Below, piece after piece: positions 27,897-36,037 of a stretch of DNA of 64,000 nucleotides. The notes under the pieces are model-generated. The model saw only the letters and a program-made list of their open reading frames with translations, had not been told where the DNA came from and searched no databases. The translations under genes were made by a program, and so were the position numbers. Each line of letters begins with the position of its first letter. Positions within the stretch are counted from its first letter, which is position 1. This DNA comes from Tepidibacter aestuarii (GTDB lineage: Bacteria; Bacillota; Clostridia; Peptostreptococcales; Peptostreptococcaceae), in assembly GCF_934924865.1 (NCBI RefSeq), contig NZ_OW235315.1, positions 2,852,001-2,916,000 on the forward strand, read 5' to 3'.

Positions 27897-28841
27897 CTAC
27901 TTTAAAACTTCCTCAAATGTATTCGATATATGTTTTAAATTCTTTATATAATCACGACTTAAAGGAGATACCTGTATACTTTCTCCACCTATTTCCTTAG
28001 CTATAGTATCAGCCTGTTTGCTGTCAAATTCTTCTTGATAAAATACAAACTTAATGTTATTTTCTTTAGCAAAATCTATTATATCTTGAAGTCTTTTGAC
28101 TGTAGTTTCCTTACCTTCTTCTTCTATAGCAACCATATTTAGATCATAATCATCTGCAAAATATCCAAAAGACGGGTGGTATATTATAAAAGATTGTTTG
28201 CTAACATTATTAAGGGTATCCTTAATCTCTTTATCTACTTCATCTATCTTAGATATGTAATCCATGGCATTTTTTTCATATATCTGCTTATTATCAGGAT
28301 CCAATTCTATTAACTCATTTTTTATTTCATCAATCATTACTTTAACCCTCTTTGGAGACAACCATATATGAGGATCACGTCCTTCATGATCATGTTCATC
28401 ATGTGTATATTCACCTGAATCATCTTCATGTTCTTCATTAAACATTCTATCTGGATATACATTTCTCACTTTATCGTCTAAATGCACTACTTTTATACTT
28501 TCATTTAAGCCTTCTATCATTGGAATTATATTAGACTCTTCTGTTGGAACTCCTATTGAAAAATAAATTCGTGATTCACTAAGCTTGGACATCTGCTTAG
28601 GCGTAGGTTGATAATTAGCAGGACTATATCCTGGAGGTATCATAACCTCTACATCAAGTAAGTCTCCTCCTACTGCTTTTACAAATGTTTTTTCTGGTAC
28701 AATAGCTACAGAAACTTTTATATTGTCTGTTCCTAAGTCACTACTTTTATTATCATCTGCTTCTTTATTTGAGCATCCACTCATTAAAAATAATCCTATT
28801 ATAATAACTATATAAATTAAAAATCTCTTCAAAATTTTCAC
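27897..28841 (-). CDS. znuA: Zinc ABC transporter substrate-binding lipoprotein
   Basis: 314 residues. Lipoprotein signal with lipobox LMSGC near residue 19-23. Cluster A-I metal-binding protein fold: metal ligands His in IPPGYSPANYQPTP region, DPHIWLSP, YHPSFGYF and the late EE segment. A His/Asp/Glu-rich loop (HEDDSGEYTHDEHDHEGRD) precedes DPHIW, which points to zinc over manganese. Operon znuA-znuC-znuB, with a Fur-family box just before the start, so it should be induced in metal shortage. Captures Zn2+ outside the membrane. Confidence 0.93.
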   Translation of the reverse strand: MKILKRFLIYIVIIIGLFLMSGCSNKEADDNKSSDLGTDNIKVSVAIVPEKTFVKAVGGDLLDVEVMIPPGYSPANYQPTPKQMSKLSESRIYFSIGVPTEESNIIPMIEGLNESIKVVHLDDKVRNVYPDRMFNEEHEDDSGEYTHDEHDHEGRDPHIWLSPKRVKVMIDEIKNELIELDPDNKQIYEKNAMDYISKIDEVDKEIKDTLNNVSKQSFIIYHPSFGYFADDYDLNMVAIEEEGKETTVKRLQDIIDFAKENNIKFVFYQEEFDSKQADTIAKEIGGESIQVSPLSRDYIKNLKHISNTFEEVLK

Positions 28842-28852
28842 TCCTTATTAAT

Positions 28853-28867
28853 TAATAATAATTATCA
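28853..28867. promoter_or_regulatory. Fur/Zur-family box upstream of znuA
   Basis: On the minus strand TGATAAT-T-ATTATTA, a 7-1-7 inverted repeat with one mismatch from the standard TGATAATnATTATCA. It lies 11 bases before the znuA start codon, overlapping the leader. Confidence 0.75.
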
Positions 28868-28926
28868 TTCACTTTTTTCATCATAACATAATGACTTAAT
28901 TTGTCAATATAGTTTCTGTAGAAAAT

Positions 28927-28964
28927 AATAAAGATATATGGTTATTTAACCATATATCTTTATT
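28927..28964. terminator. Perfect hairpin between the repeat and the znu promoter
   Basis: AATAAAGATATATGGTT and its exact complement around ATTT. It does not directly follow a gene; it may insulate znu from upstream read-through. Confidence 0.6.
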
Positions 28965-29025
28965 ATTCTCTTATATTCTTATCTATAAACGTAAATATTT
29001 CTATATTTACTAATTATTATTAAAT

Positions 29026-29164
29026 AAAAAATTCGTCTAGTTGCTACGCACTGGCTCATGACGCCAACAAGTCTCACTCCTCTGTTGCTTAAAATAATTG
29101 CAAGTGTAGTTCTTCTATCAATATTATCCACTGAACGAAAATTTTATAATCCCTTAGTGTATGA
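29026..29164 (+). repeat. Dispersed intergenic repeat, copy 3
   Basis: Full-length copy: AAAAAATTCGTCTAGTTGCT, CTCATGACGCCAACAAGTCT, CTCTGTTGCTTAAAATAATTG, and the tail TTTTATAATCCCTTAGTGTA. Ends at the terminator of the reductase gene. Confidence 0.85.
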
Positions 29165-29196
29165 AAAAACACGCTCCTTAATGAAGAGCGTGTTTT
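29164..29196 (-). terminator. Terminator of the thioredoxin - reductase operon
   Basis: AAAACACGCTC and GAGCGTGTTTT stem, nine-base loop, followed on minus by six T. Confidence 0.92.
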
Positions 29197-29199
29197 AAT

Positions 29200-30051
29200 C
29201 TATTTCTTATCAAGATATGAAACTGCATTAAGTGCTGCAACCTGACCTTCTCCTGCAGCTTTTATATACTGATATGGTTTTCCTATACAATCTCCAGCTG
29301 CAAAACAGCCTTGGATATTAGTCTTCATACCTCTATCTACTTTTATATGATCCTGTTCGATTTCAAGACCTGGAACTAAGTATTTAGGAGATATACTGTT
29401 TCTTATAAAGAATATTCCATCTACATCTAACTCTGAGTTTCTAAGTACAAGTTTATTAGCCTTCATCTCTCCTCTAACCTCAATAGGTACATCCTTTATA
29501 ACTTCTATACTACCATTTAGGTCATACTCGCCTTTGTACATAGGTATATAATAAACCTTAGATGCTATTTCCATTAAGAAATTGGCTTCTTCCTCAGCCT
29601 CTGTATTATAACCTACAATAACTACATTCTTTCCTCTATATAAAGCTGCATCGCAGGTAGCACAATAACCGACTCCCTTGCCTAAATAGTTTTCTTCTCC
29701 TTTTATAGGCTTTGCATACTCTATTCCAGTAGCAAGTATTACCGTAGTAGCTTCATAAGTTTTTTCATTCATCATTAGGGCAAAATATTCTCCCATAGCG
29801 TATACATTATTAATTCTTTCTTCTGTAATCTCAATACCCATCTTATCTATATGAGATTTAAACATATCTTTTAGGTTTTCACCGTTTACACCATGAATAC
29901 CTAAGTAGTTATCTACCTTAGGTGCTTTTATTATCTTATCACTTAAATTGCTGTTACCAAATACTATTATACTTTTATTTCTAACCTTAGCATTTATAGC
30001 AGCTGACAATCCAGCTGGCCCACTTCCTAATATAGCTACATCATATCTCAT
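29200..30051 (-). CDS. Thioredoxin reductase-like flavoprotein, probably not NADPH-dependent
   Basis: 283 residues. FAD-binding GSGPAG near residue 9-14, redox motif CATC (Cys130, Cys133) and C-terminal FAAGDC. The second nucleotide-binding site is altered: where NADPH-dependent enzymes have GGGDSA and an HRR-type arginine pair, this one has VGYNTEAEEE and YYIPMYKGEY. Loss of these motifs is known from clostridial ferredoxin-dependent flavin thioredoxin reductases and related diverged enzymes. Directly upstream lies trxA (12-base gap), so it should reduce that thioredoxin. The electron donor is inferred, not shown. Confidence 0.88.
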   Translation of the reverse strand: MRYDVAILGSGPAGLSAAINAKVRNKSIIVFGNSNLSDKIIKAPKVDNYLGIHGVNGENLKDMFKSHIDKMGIEITEERINNVYAMGEYFALMMNEKTYEATTVILATGIEYAKPIKGEENYLGKGVGYCATCDAALYRGKNVVIVGYNTEAEEEANFLMEIASKVYYIPMYKGEYDLNGSIEVIKDVPIEVRGEMKANKLVLRNSELDVDGIFFIRNSISPKYLVPGLEIEQDHIKVDRGMKTNIQGCFAAGDCIGKPYQYIKAAGEGQVAALNAVSYLDKK

Positions 30052-30063
30052 AAAATCACCATC

Positions 30064-30381
30064 TTATAAGTGTGTTTCTATTTGAGATTTTATCATATCC
30101 TTAGGTCTAAAGCCCATTATAGTATCCACTGGTTTTCCATTTTTAAATACTATCATAGTAGGAACACTTGTTATTTGAAATTTCTCAGCTAAATTTATAT
30201 CTTTATCTATATCAACCTTCATAAACTTAACCTTATCACCAATTTCTTCATCTAAGTTTTGGAATATTGGAGCTAACATTTTACAAGGTCCACACCACTC
30301 TGCAAAAAAATCTACTACAACTACCCCATTATCATTTTCTACTTCTTTGCTAAAATCATTAGTATTTATAACTTTTATCAT
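30064..30381 (-). CDS. trxA: Thioredoxin
   Basis: 105 residues, classical thioredoxin with active site AEWCGPCK (Cys30, Cys33), cis-Pro segment TSVPTMIVFKNGK and length typical of the family. GGGAGGAA precedes the ATG. First gene of a two-gene operon with the reductase. Reduces cytosolic protein disulfides. Confidence 0.96.
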   Translation of the reverse strand: MIKVINTNDFSKEVENDNGVVVVDFFAEWCGPCKMLAPIFQNLDEEIGDKVKFMKVDIDKDINLAEKFQITSVPTMIVFKNGKPVDTIMGFRPKDMIKSQIETHL

Positions 30382-30582
30382 GATTAAATTCCTCCCAATT
30401 CAAATTAATTTTACATTTATTATATCCATACTATACTCTTTTATTATCAATATGTCAATATCGTAATATATAGATATTAAAATCCATTTACTCTTTCCTT
30501 TTATTACTTTACCCAATAAAATATGACTTAATCAACAATATTATTCTATTTTTTATAATTAATTAAACAAGCGTCTTAACTG

Positions 30583-30613
30583 AAAAAACCTCCTACAATT
30601 ATAGAAGGTTTTT
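30583..30613 (-). terminator. Terminator of the Spo0E-MEDS gene
   Basis: AAAAACCTTCTA and TGTAGGAGGTTTTTT form a stem with one mismatch, ending in T. Confidence 0.85.
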
Positions 30614-30615
30614 AT

Positions 30616-31359
30616 CTATCCTCTTAAAAAAAACTTGTCCAAAATGTGAGAATGCGTATTTACTGATTTTTTGATAACCTCTTCATCTATAACTTCCTTA
30701 TTATTTATATAATCACAATAATCATATATGCAAATAAGAGATGCCTTCGTATTCCTTAAACCTTCAGTTAAATTAGCTTCCCAGTCCAAAAAATCCTTTT
30801 TAGAAGTTTGTTCAATAGCATATGTAGGCTGACCTATCCACCGAATACCGCTATATCCTTGTTTAGTTTCTTCTTTTAGTAAAATTTCAATTTTTTCTTT
30901 AAGTTTTTTTACTCCACCATTTTTATTTATATCTATAAGCTGCTTAACAGATTTAAATTTTAAATTTTTTCCAGATATTCCATTATCATTTAAACGTTTT
31001 TTCAGATCTTCATACAATTCAGGTTTCATTGATATATATAGCACTTCATTATTATCTAGTCCAACTTTAATATACTGAACCATATTTGTAAAGAGATGAC
31101 ACTTTCCGTAATAATAAAAAGTAGAATGAGTGCCCATTATATTTTTCAAATTCATTAAGTGAGTATCTTGTATAGACTTAATATACTGAAATCTAACTAT
31201 TAATTCATCTAATTCTTCGCTTAGCTTTATAACCTCTTGATCTAGTAAATTTTCATTTTTTTCTGCTATAATACTATTTAATTTTTGACGAGTCAACTCA
31301 ATCTTATTTTCCAAATCATAATAATCATTTTTTTCTACAGTATCGTATCCTATATTCAT
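30616..31359 (-). CDS. Spo0E-like phosphatase domain fused to a MEDS sensory domain
   Basis: 247 residues. The first 60 form a Spo0E-type helical hairpin: NKIELTRQKLNSII, then VIKLSEELDELIVRFQ, which contains the SxxLD core used to dephosphorylate Spo0A-type response regulators. The rest is a MEDS (DcmR sensory) domain from about residue 75, a RecA-like fold of unknown ligand, starting HSTFYYYGKCHLFTNMV. The start is the ATG at 31357-31359, nine bases after AAAGGGG; an ATG three codons upstream abuts that site. A single gene with its own terminator. May tune sporulation entry to an internal signal (inference). Confidence 0.85.
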   Translation of the reverse strand: MNIGYDTVEKNDYYDLENKIELTRQKLNSIIAEKNENLLDQEVIKLSEELDELIVRFQYIKSIQDTHLMNLKNIMGTHSTFYYYGKCHLFTNMVQYIKVGLDNNEVLYISMKPELYEDLKKRLNDNGISGKNLKFKSVKQLIDINKNGGVKKLKEKIEILLKEETKQGYSGIRWIGQPTYAIEQTSKKDFLDWEANLTEGLRNTKASLICIYDYCDYINNKEVIDEEVIKKSVNTHSHILDKFFLRG

Positions 31360-31447
31360 CACTATCATCCCCTTTCGCTAAAATATTACATTTTTATCTA
31401 TATTATATCATTTTTGGTATATTTTAATATGGGATATTATCTAAATT

Positions 31448-31476
31448 AAAAGTTATTGTATTGTATACAATAAGTT
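31448..31476 (-). terminator. Terminator of the AlkA-type glycosylase gene
   Basis: TTATTGTAT and ATACAATAA stem with three-base loop, followed on minus by CTTTTAATTT. Confidence 0.75.
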
Positions 31477-32091
31477 TTATTTTAAAGATAACTCCCACAA
31501 ATACAAAGATGCTACAGAAGCATACGGCGAATATATTTCCTTATATTCATTAAATAACTTTTTTGATATCTCTTCTAATCCATATAAATTCATAATACCC
31601 CTTCTTATTCCCAAATCATCATAACTTATAACATCTAATCTGTTTAGCGAAAATATAAGTATCATCTGAGCAGTCCATACTCCAACCCCACGAAGACTAG
31701 ATAATTTTTTTATTATTTCTTCATTACTTAGAAGGTGCAGATTATTAAAATCAACAGTTTTAGATAAAGCTGCATCTGCAATTCCCTTTATATAATCCAC
31801 CTTTCGATTACTCATACCACATTTTTTGATACTCTCATTATCTGTGTTTACAATATTTTCAGGTGTTATATCACTGATTAAATTACAAAGTCTCAACCAT
31901 ACAGTCTCAGCAGCCTTTTTTGATACTTGCTGACTTACTATACTAGATATTAAAGCTTCAAAGGGATCTTTTATGATTTTCCTTTGTATAAACCCTATTT
32001 TGTCAATGCTTTCTCCTAAAAGCTTATCCTTTTTCTTCAAATATTCTATTTCTTCTTTACCATATCTAAAATAGTCTATATTCTTAAGCAT
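31477..32091 (-). CDS. DNA-3-methyladenine glycosylase (AlkA-type, HhH-GPD family)
   Basis: 204 residues. Helix-hairpin-helix SSLRGVGVWTAQMILIFSLNR followed by the catalytic Asp region VISYDDLGIRRGI. The first part (FEALISSIVSQQVSKKAAETVW) is typical of AlkA/MAG. Removes alkylated bases from DNA. The start ATG at 32089-32091 has AAGGAGGAG upstream; a longer frame has no such site. Short for AlkA because the N-terminal TBP-like domain is missing, as in many bacterial MAG2-type enzymes. Confidence 0.9.
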   Translation of the reverse strand: MLKNIDYFRYGKEEIEYLKKKDKLLGESIDKIGFIQRKIIKDPFEALISSIVSQQVSKKAAETVWLRLCNLISDITPENIVNTDNESIKKCGMSNRKVDYIKGIADAALSKTVDFNNLHLLSNEEIIKKLSSLRGVGVWTAQMILIFSLNRLDVISYDDLGIRRGIMNLYGLEEISKKLFNEYKEIYSPYASVASLYLWELSLK

Positions 32092-32280
32092 AAAAAATCT
32101 CCTCCTTAATATACTTAAATGTAATTCTATCATACTACTATAAAAATTAACATTATACTACATTCTTAGATTTATACCCATTTCATTGATTATGTAACTT
32201 TAATTTCATTAATTTAAGATAAGTAACGGATATTTTTAAAAATAATATAATAATAATGAATGTATAAAAAATCAAAAAAT

Positions 32281-32339
32281 AAAAAGGTGTATGTGAAAAT
32301 AGATTTAACAAAAACACTATTTTCACATACACCTTTTTA
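32281..32339. terminator. Long perfect hairpin terminator
   Basis: AAAAAGGTGTATGTGAAAAT and its complement around an AT-rich loop of about 14 bases, T-run on both strands. It closes the PqqD-like operon. Confidence 0.92.
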
Positions 32340-32347
32340 TATAAATA

Positions 32348-32692
32348 TTATCTAGCTTTATATACCCTAGAATTATGATCTACCACCTCTACAATAAGTC
32401 CTTTATTCAACATATCTTTTATCAAATTTTTAATAAATAGCCTTGGATCGGTTACTGTTAGTTTATTCTTACTCCAAAACAAAGATGCCTTTGTTCCCTT
32501 AATAAGATTCTCTATATCTTTTACAGTTAGTTTTTCTTTTTTATTAAACTCATTCATTATTTTATTCTCTATTTTTTTATATAATTTATTTAATAATTCC
32601 TCATTCTTTCTTTGTTGTTTAATGTAGCCCCATGATAACAAAAAAGTAAATGTAACAGCAACTAATAATATCTTAAATAAAACATTTATCAT
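32348..32692 (-). CDS. Hypothetical membrane-anchored protein next to PqqD-like gene
   Basis: 114 residues. One N-terminal membrane helix (about 3-22, LFKILLVAVTFTFLLSWGYI) and a charged cytosolic part with two helical segments and a final beta-like VVDHNSRVYKAR that resembles a winged-helix edge. No family recognised. I take the ATG at 32690-32692, one base after the stop of the upstream gene, over a GTG three codons earlier. Coupled to the PqqD-like gene, so the two probably work together. Confidence 0.72.
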   Translation of the reverse strand: MINVLFKILLVAVTFTFLLSWGYIKQQRKNEELLNKLYKKIENKIMNEFNKKEKLTVKDIENLIKGTKASLFWSKNKLTVTDPRLFIKNLIKDMLNKGLIVEVVDHNSRVYKAR

Positions 32693-32693
32693 A

Positions 32694-33053
32694 TTAATCA
32701 CTTACCTTTTCTAATTTTATAAAATCATTGTTTCTCAAAATATTTATATAAGTTCCTAATCTTTCATAAATAGGCTCGGCTTTTTTCCCAAATTCATCTT
32801 TAAGGTTGCTTCCTATATCTTCAATATTGTTTTCACCATCTATTAATTTCCAAACACAACTTCCTTGCTCATCCAAATCTATTTTCATCTCTTTTGGAGT
32901 TTTAAAGAAAAATCTAACGATTTTGTCTAGCCTTCCTTCTCTTGGTATAATAATTTGAACAAAGCCATTTTCATTTATTTTCCATTTATAGCCGCAAGTC
33001 TTTTTAGGAACTAATTCCAAAAAGTTATCATCTTTTTTTATTTTATTACCCAT
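32694..33053 (-). CDS. PqqD-family peptide-chaperone-like protein
   Basis: 119 residues. The segment from about 55 to 119 (DLDEQGSCVWKLIDGENNIEDIGSNL) matches the PqqD/RRE fold that binds ribosomal peptide precursors for radical SAM or other modifying enzymes. No radical SAM enzyme or precursor peptide is adjacent, and the first 50 residues are an unfamiliar basic region. AAAGAGGTGAC precedes the ATG. Many clostridia have such isolated PqqD proteins of unknown role. Confidence 0.78.
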   Translation of the reverse strand: MGNKIKKDDNFLELVPKKTCGYKWKINENGFVQIIIPREGRLDKIVRFFFKTPKEMKIDLDEQGSCVWKLIDGENNIEDIGSNLKDEFGKKAEPIYERLGTYINILRNNDFIKLEKVSD

Positions 33054-33079
33054 TTTGTCACCTCTTTTTTATAGTAGTA

Positions 33080-33136
33080 AAATTCGCTTATGCTATCGCA
33101 TAGCTAATGTCACCAACGAGTCTGAAATTATATATT
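33080..33136 (+). repeat. Dispersed intergenic repeat, short copy 4
   Basis: AAAATTCGCTTATGC-tatc-GCATAGCTAATGTC then CACCAACGAGTCT: front part only, with a perfect hairpin TATGC/GCATA. The tail is missing. Confidence 0.7.
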
Positions 33137-33148
33137 TGATTAGAGATT

Positions 33149-33175
33149 AAAAGAGGATATTAAATATCCTCTTTT
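33149..33175 (-). terminator. Terminator of the OPT transporter gene
   Basis: AAAAGAGGATATT and its complement with a one-base loop, followed on minus by an AT-rich tract. Confidence 0.85.
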
Positions 33176-33186
33176 ATATTATAATA

Positions 33187-35115
33187 TTAATTTTTCTTTA
33201 ATACAGAATACTTCATTAATGAATATACCAATAATGCAAAGAATGCAAGTGATCCAATTTGTCCTAAGTTAACTCCAAGTTCTACATTTAGGCCTGCTAC
33301 TGCAAATACTGCAAGAAGTATTCCAACTAAACCTTCTCCGGCAATTAAACCTGATGCATATAAAATTCCTGATTCAATCTTATCTTTGAATCCTCTTGCT
33401 TCCTCATTTTCATTAACAGCGTCTTCTCCGCCTACTTTATTTAACTTCTTATCTAATACTCCTCTTATTAATCCACCTACCATAATAGGTGTACTTAAGT
33501 GAATTGGTAAATATAAACCTATTGCTATAGGAAGAACAGGTAATCCTAATAATTCAATAGCTACTCCTATTCCAACTCCTGTAAATACTAAAGCCCATGG
33601 TAAGCTTCCACCCATAACACCTTCTATAACAAGCTTCATAAGAGTTGCTTGAGGTGCTGGCAATTCAGCAGATCCAAATCCCCATGCTTGGTTTAATAAT
33701 GTTAAAACAGAACCTATTGCAACAGCTGCAGCTAATGATCCAATTAACTCTCCATATTGTTGCTTCTTAGGAGTAGCTCCTACTAAAAATCCAGTTTTTA
33801 AGTCTTGAGATGTATCCCCTGCCATAGCAGCTATAATACATATTATAGCACCTACTGTTAATGTAGCTATCATTCCTGTTTGTCCATCATTTCCAGTTGA
33901 TTTAAATACTATAGCTGTAATAATTAATGTAGCAATAGTCATACCAGAAACTGGGTTTGACGAACTTCCTACAAGACCAACTATTCTTGATGATACAGTT
34001 GCAAAGAAGAAACCTAATACAGCAATCATTAAAGCTCCACCAAGTCCTACAGGTATTATTGGAAGCATCATCATAGATAATACAATTACTAATACCCCTA
34101 TTAGAACAAGTTTCATAGGCATATCTTGCTCTGTTCTCTTTAATGAACCACCACCTGCTCCTCCAGCAGAATAATCCTTCATAGCATCTTTAAATGTTTG
34201 CACTATTAATGGTAAAGACTTTATTAAGCTGAAAACACCACCAAAAGCAACTGCTCCAGCACCAATATATCTTATATAATAATTCCATATTCCCCAGTAT
34301 CCTAATTCACTTATAGGAACAGATGCAGGATACATTATAACTTCTCCCATACCACCAATATTCGAGATTAATGGTATTAGTCCAAACCATCCAATAACAG
34401 CACCAGCTAACATATAAGCAGAAATAGTAGGTCCTATAATAAATCCAACCCCTAAAAGTGCTGGTAAAACGTCTGCTCCAATAGCAGCGTCCTTGTATCC
34501 TTTAATAGTTGTTTCAATTTCACTTGGAAATAATTTCATTCCATCAGCTATAAACTTGTATAATGCTCCAATTCCAAGACCTGTAAAACAAGCCTTAGCC
34601 TTGTCTCCTCCTTCTTCTCCAGCAAGAAGAACCTCAGCACAAGCTGTCCCCTCTGGATAAGGTAAAATACCATGTTCTTTAACTATTAAAGCTTTTCTTA
34701 AAGGAACCATGAATAATACTCCTAAAACTCCACCACATAAAGCTATAGTTGTTATAGTTAATAAGCTTGGAGTTCCCATATTCCACTCTTCCAGCCAAAT
34801 ATAAAGAGCTGGTAATGTAAATATAGCTCCTGCTGCTAATGATTCTCCAGCAGAACCAATAGTTTGTACCATATTATTTTCTAAAATAGATTCTTTCTTT
34901 AAAACCCCTCTTATAAGTCCCATAGAAATAACTGCCGCAGGAATAGATGCACTTATTGTCATTCCCACTTTTAATCCTAGATATGCATTAGCAGCACCAA
35001 ATACAACGGCTAATAAAATACCTAATACTATCGAAGTCATTGTAAACTCTGGTAAAATTTTGTCTGCAGATATAAAAGGTTTAAACTCTTCTTTTACATT
35101 ACTTTCGTTTGCCAT
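33187..35115 (-). CDS. OPT-family oligopeptide transporter
   Basis: 642 residues with about 16 membrane helices. Conserved OPT segments: VFGAANAYLGLKVGMTISASIPAAVISM at the start, LPYPEGTACAEVL near 155-167, and GDTSQDLKTGFLVGATPKKQQYGELIG near 440. Bacterial OPT proteins import small peptides or their derivatives with cations. AAGGAGGTT precedes the ATG. It lies next to a two-component operon with a peptide-binding protein, which may control or feed it (inference). Confidence 0.93.
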   Translation of the reverse strand: MANESNVKEEFKPFISADKILPEFTMTSIVLGILLAVVFGAANAYLGLKVGMTISASIPAAVISMGLIRGVLKKESILENNMVQTIGSAGESLAAGAIFTLPALYIWLEEWNMGTPSLLTITTIALCGGVLGVLFMVPLRKALIVKEHGILPYPEGTACAEVLLAGEEGGDKAKACFTGLGIGALYKFIADGMKLFPSEIETTIKGYKDAAIGADVLPALLGVGFIIGPTISAYMLAGAVIGWFGLIPLISNIGGMGEVIMYPASVPISELGYWGIWNYYIRYIGAGAVAFGGVFSLIKSLPLIVQTFKDAMKDYSAGGAGGGSLKRTEQDMPMKLVLIGVLVIVLSMMMLPIIPVGLGGALMIAVLGFFFATVSSRIVGLVGSSSNPVSGMTIATLIITAIVFKSTGNDGQTGMIATLTVGAIICIIAAMAGDTSQDLKTGFLVGATPKKQQYGELIGSLAAAVAIGSVLTLLNQAWGFGSAELPAPQATLMKLVIEGVMGGSLPWALVFTGVGIGVAIELLGLPVLPIAIGLYLPIHLSTPIMVGGLIRGVLDKKLNKVGGEDAVNENEEARGFKDKIESGILYASGLIAGEGLVGILLAVFAVAGLNVELGVNLGQIGSLAFFALLVYSLMKYSVLKKN

Positions 35116-35235
35116 GTTAGAACCTCCTTATAAATTTTTTTAAAAATATATAACTTTATATAATATTATATATTTTCAAAAAATTTATTGTAATTTTATC
35201 ACTTTTTTCTCTGAATAAAATTTCTGAATAATAGA

Positions 35236-35366
35236 AAAAATTCGTCTAGTTGCTACGCACTGACTCATGTCGCCAACGATCCCTACGGTCTCCGTTGCTC
35301 AAAAATAGTTGAAAGTGTAGGTATTTCATAAATGTTATATATAACTTAAGAATTATATAATTTTAT
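35236..35366 (+). repeat. Dispersed intergenic repeat, copy 5
   Basis: Full-length copy: AAAAAATTCGTCTAGTTGCT, CTCATGTCGCCAACGATCCC, the hairpin ACGGtctCCGT, GCTCAAAAATAGTTGAAAGT and the tail ATATAATTTTATATAAAG. Most similar to copies 1 and 3. Confidence 0.85.
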
Positions 35367-35374
35367 ATAAAGTA

Positions 35375-35400
35375 AAAAAGTGTCTATTTAGACACTTTTT
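35375..35400 (-). terminator. Terminator overlapping the response regulator stop
   Basis: AAAAAGTGTC and GACACTTTTT around six bases. Confidence 0.88.
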
Positions 35401-36037
35401 CATCTATAACCCTATATTTATTCTTAGGTCTTCCAATCTGACCGTATACTGGAATGAGTTCTAACTTTTCATGTTCAATAAGATATTGAACATATCTATG
35501 TATAGTTTGATAAGCTAAATTCATACCATTAGCAATTTCTTCTATCGTTATATCCTCATCTTGATTTAAAAGAAAATCCCATATTAGATTTAAAGTAGCA
35601 GGGCTAATACCCTTATCTACAAATGCATTAGCTCTATCTTCAATGTTCTTTTTAGTAACTTCATGAATTTTTAAATTAACCTTTATTCTAGATATTAAAT
35701 CTGGTGCTTTAATAGGTTTAATTGCGAAATCTGTAGCGCCAACCTCAATAAATTTATCTGAAATTTCCTGTCTCTCATCAACAGTTAAAACTAGAATAGA
35801 TACAGCCTGATTAATAGATCTAATTTTCTTAACAGTGTTTATTCCATCCCAATCAGGCATATGATAATCTACAATAACAAGCTGTGGTTTATGTTTTTTA
35901 CAAAGCTCATATCCTTTTCTTCCGCTAGTCGCCGTTAATACATCGTATCCTCCAAATGTACATATTTCTTTTATAGTATATAAAATATCTTCTTCATCAT
36001 CTATTACTACGACTCTTATTCTATCTTTGTTATTCAC
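35384..36037 (-). CDS. Response regulator with winged-helix output (DcuR/CitB-like)
   Basis: 217 residues. Receiver domain with DDEED acidic pocket, phosphorylated Asp57 in VIVDYHMPDWDG and conserved Lys in FAIKPIKAPDL; then a linker and a C-terminal helix-turn-helix (ITIEEIANGMNLAYQTIHRYVQYLIEHEKLEL). The domain arrangement is that of CitB/DcuR regulators. The start is the GTG at 36035-36037, eight bases after AAAGGAG; it overlaps the kinase stop by eight bases, so the pair is translationally coupled. Last gene of the operon. Likely target: its own operon or the adjacent OPT gene (inference). Confidence 0.9.
   Translation of the reverse strand: MNNKDRIRVVVIDDEEDILYTIKEICTFGGYDVLTATSGRKGYELCKKHKPQLVIVDYHMPDWDGINTVKKIRSINQAVSILVLTVDERQEISDKFIEVGATDFAIKPIKAPDLISRIKVNLKIHEVTKKNIEDRANAFVDKGISPATLNLIWDFLLNQDEDITIEEIANGMNLAYQTIHRYVQYLIEHEKLELIPVYGQIGRPKNKYRVIDEKVSK

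Noticed and set aside
1122..35366. The repeated intergenic segments as a CRISPR array
   Set aside because: Copies are kilobases apart, about 140 bases long, diverged, and there are no regular spacers or cas genes.
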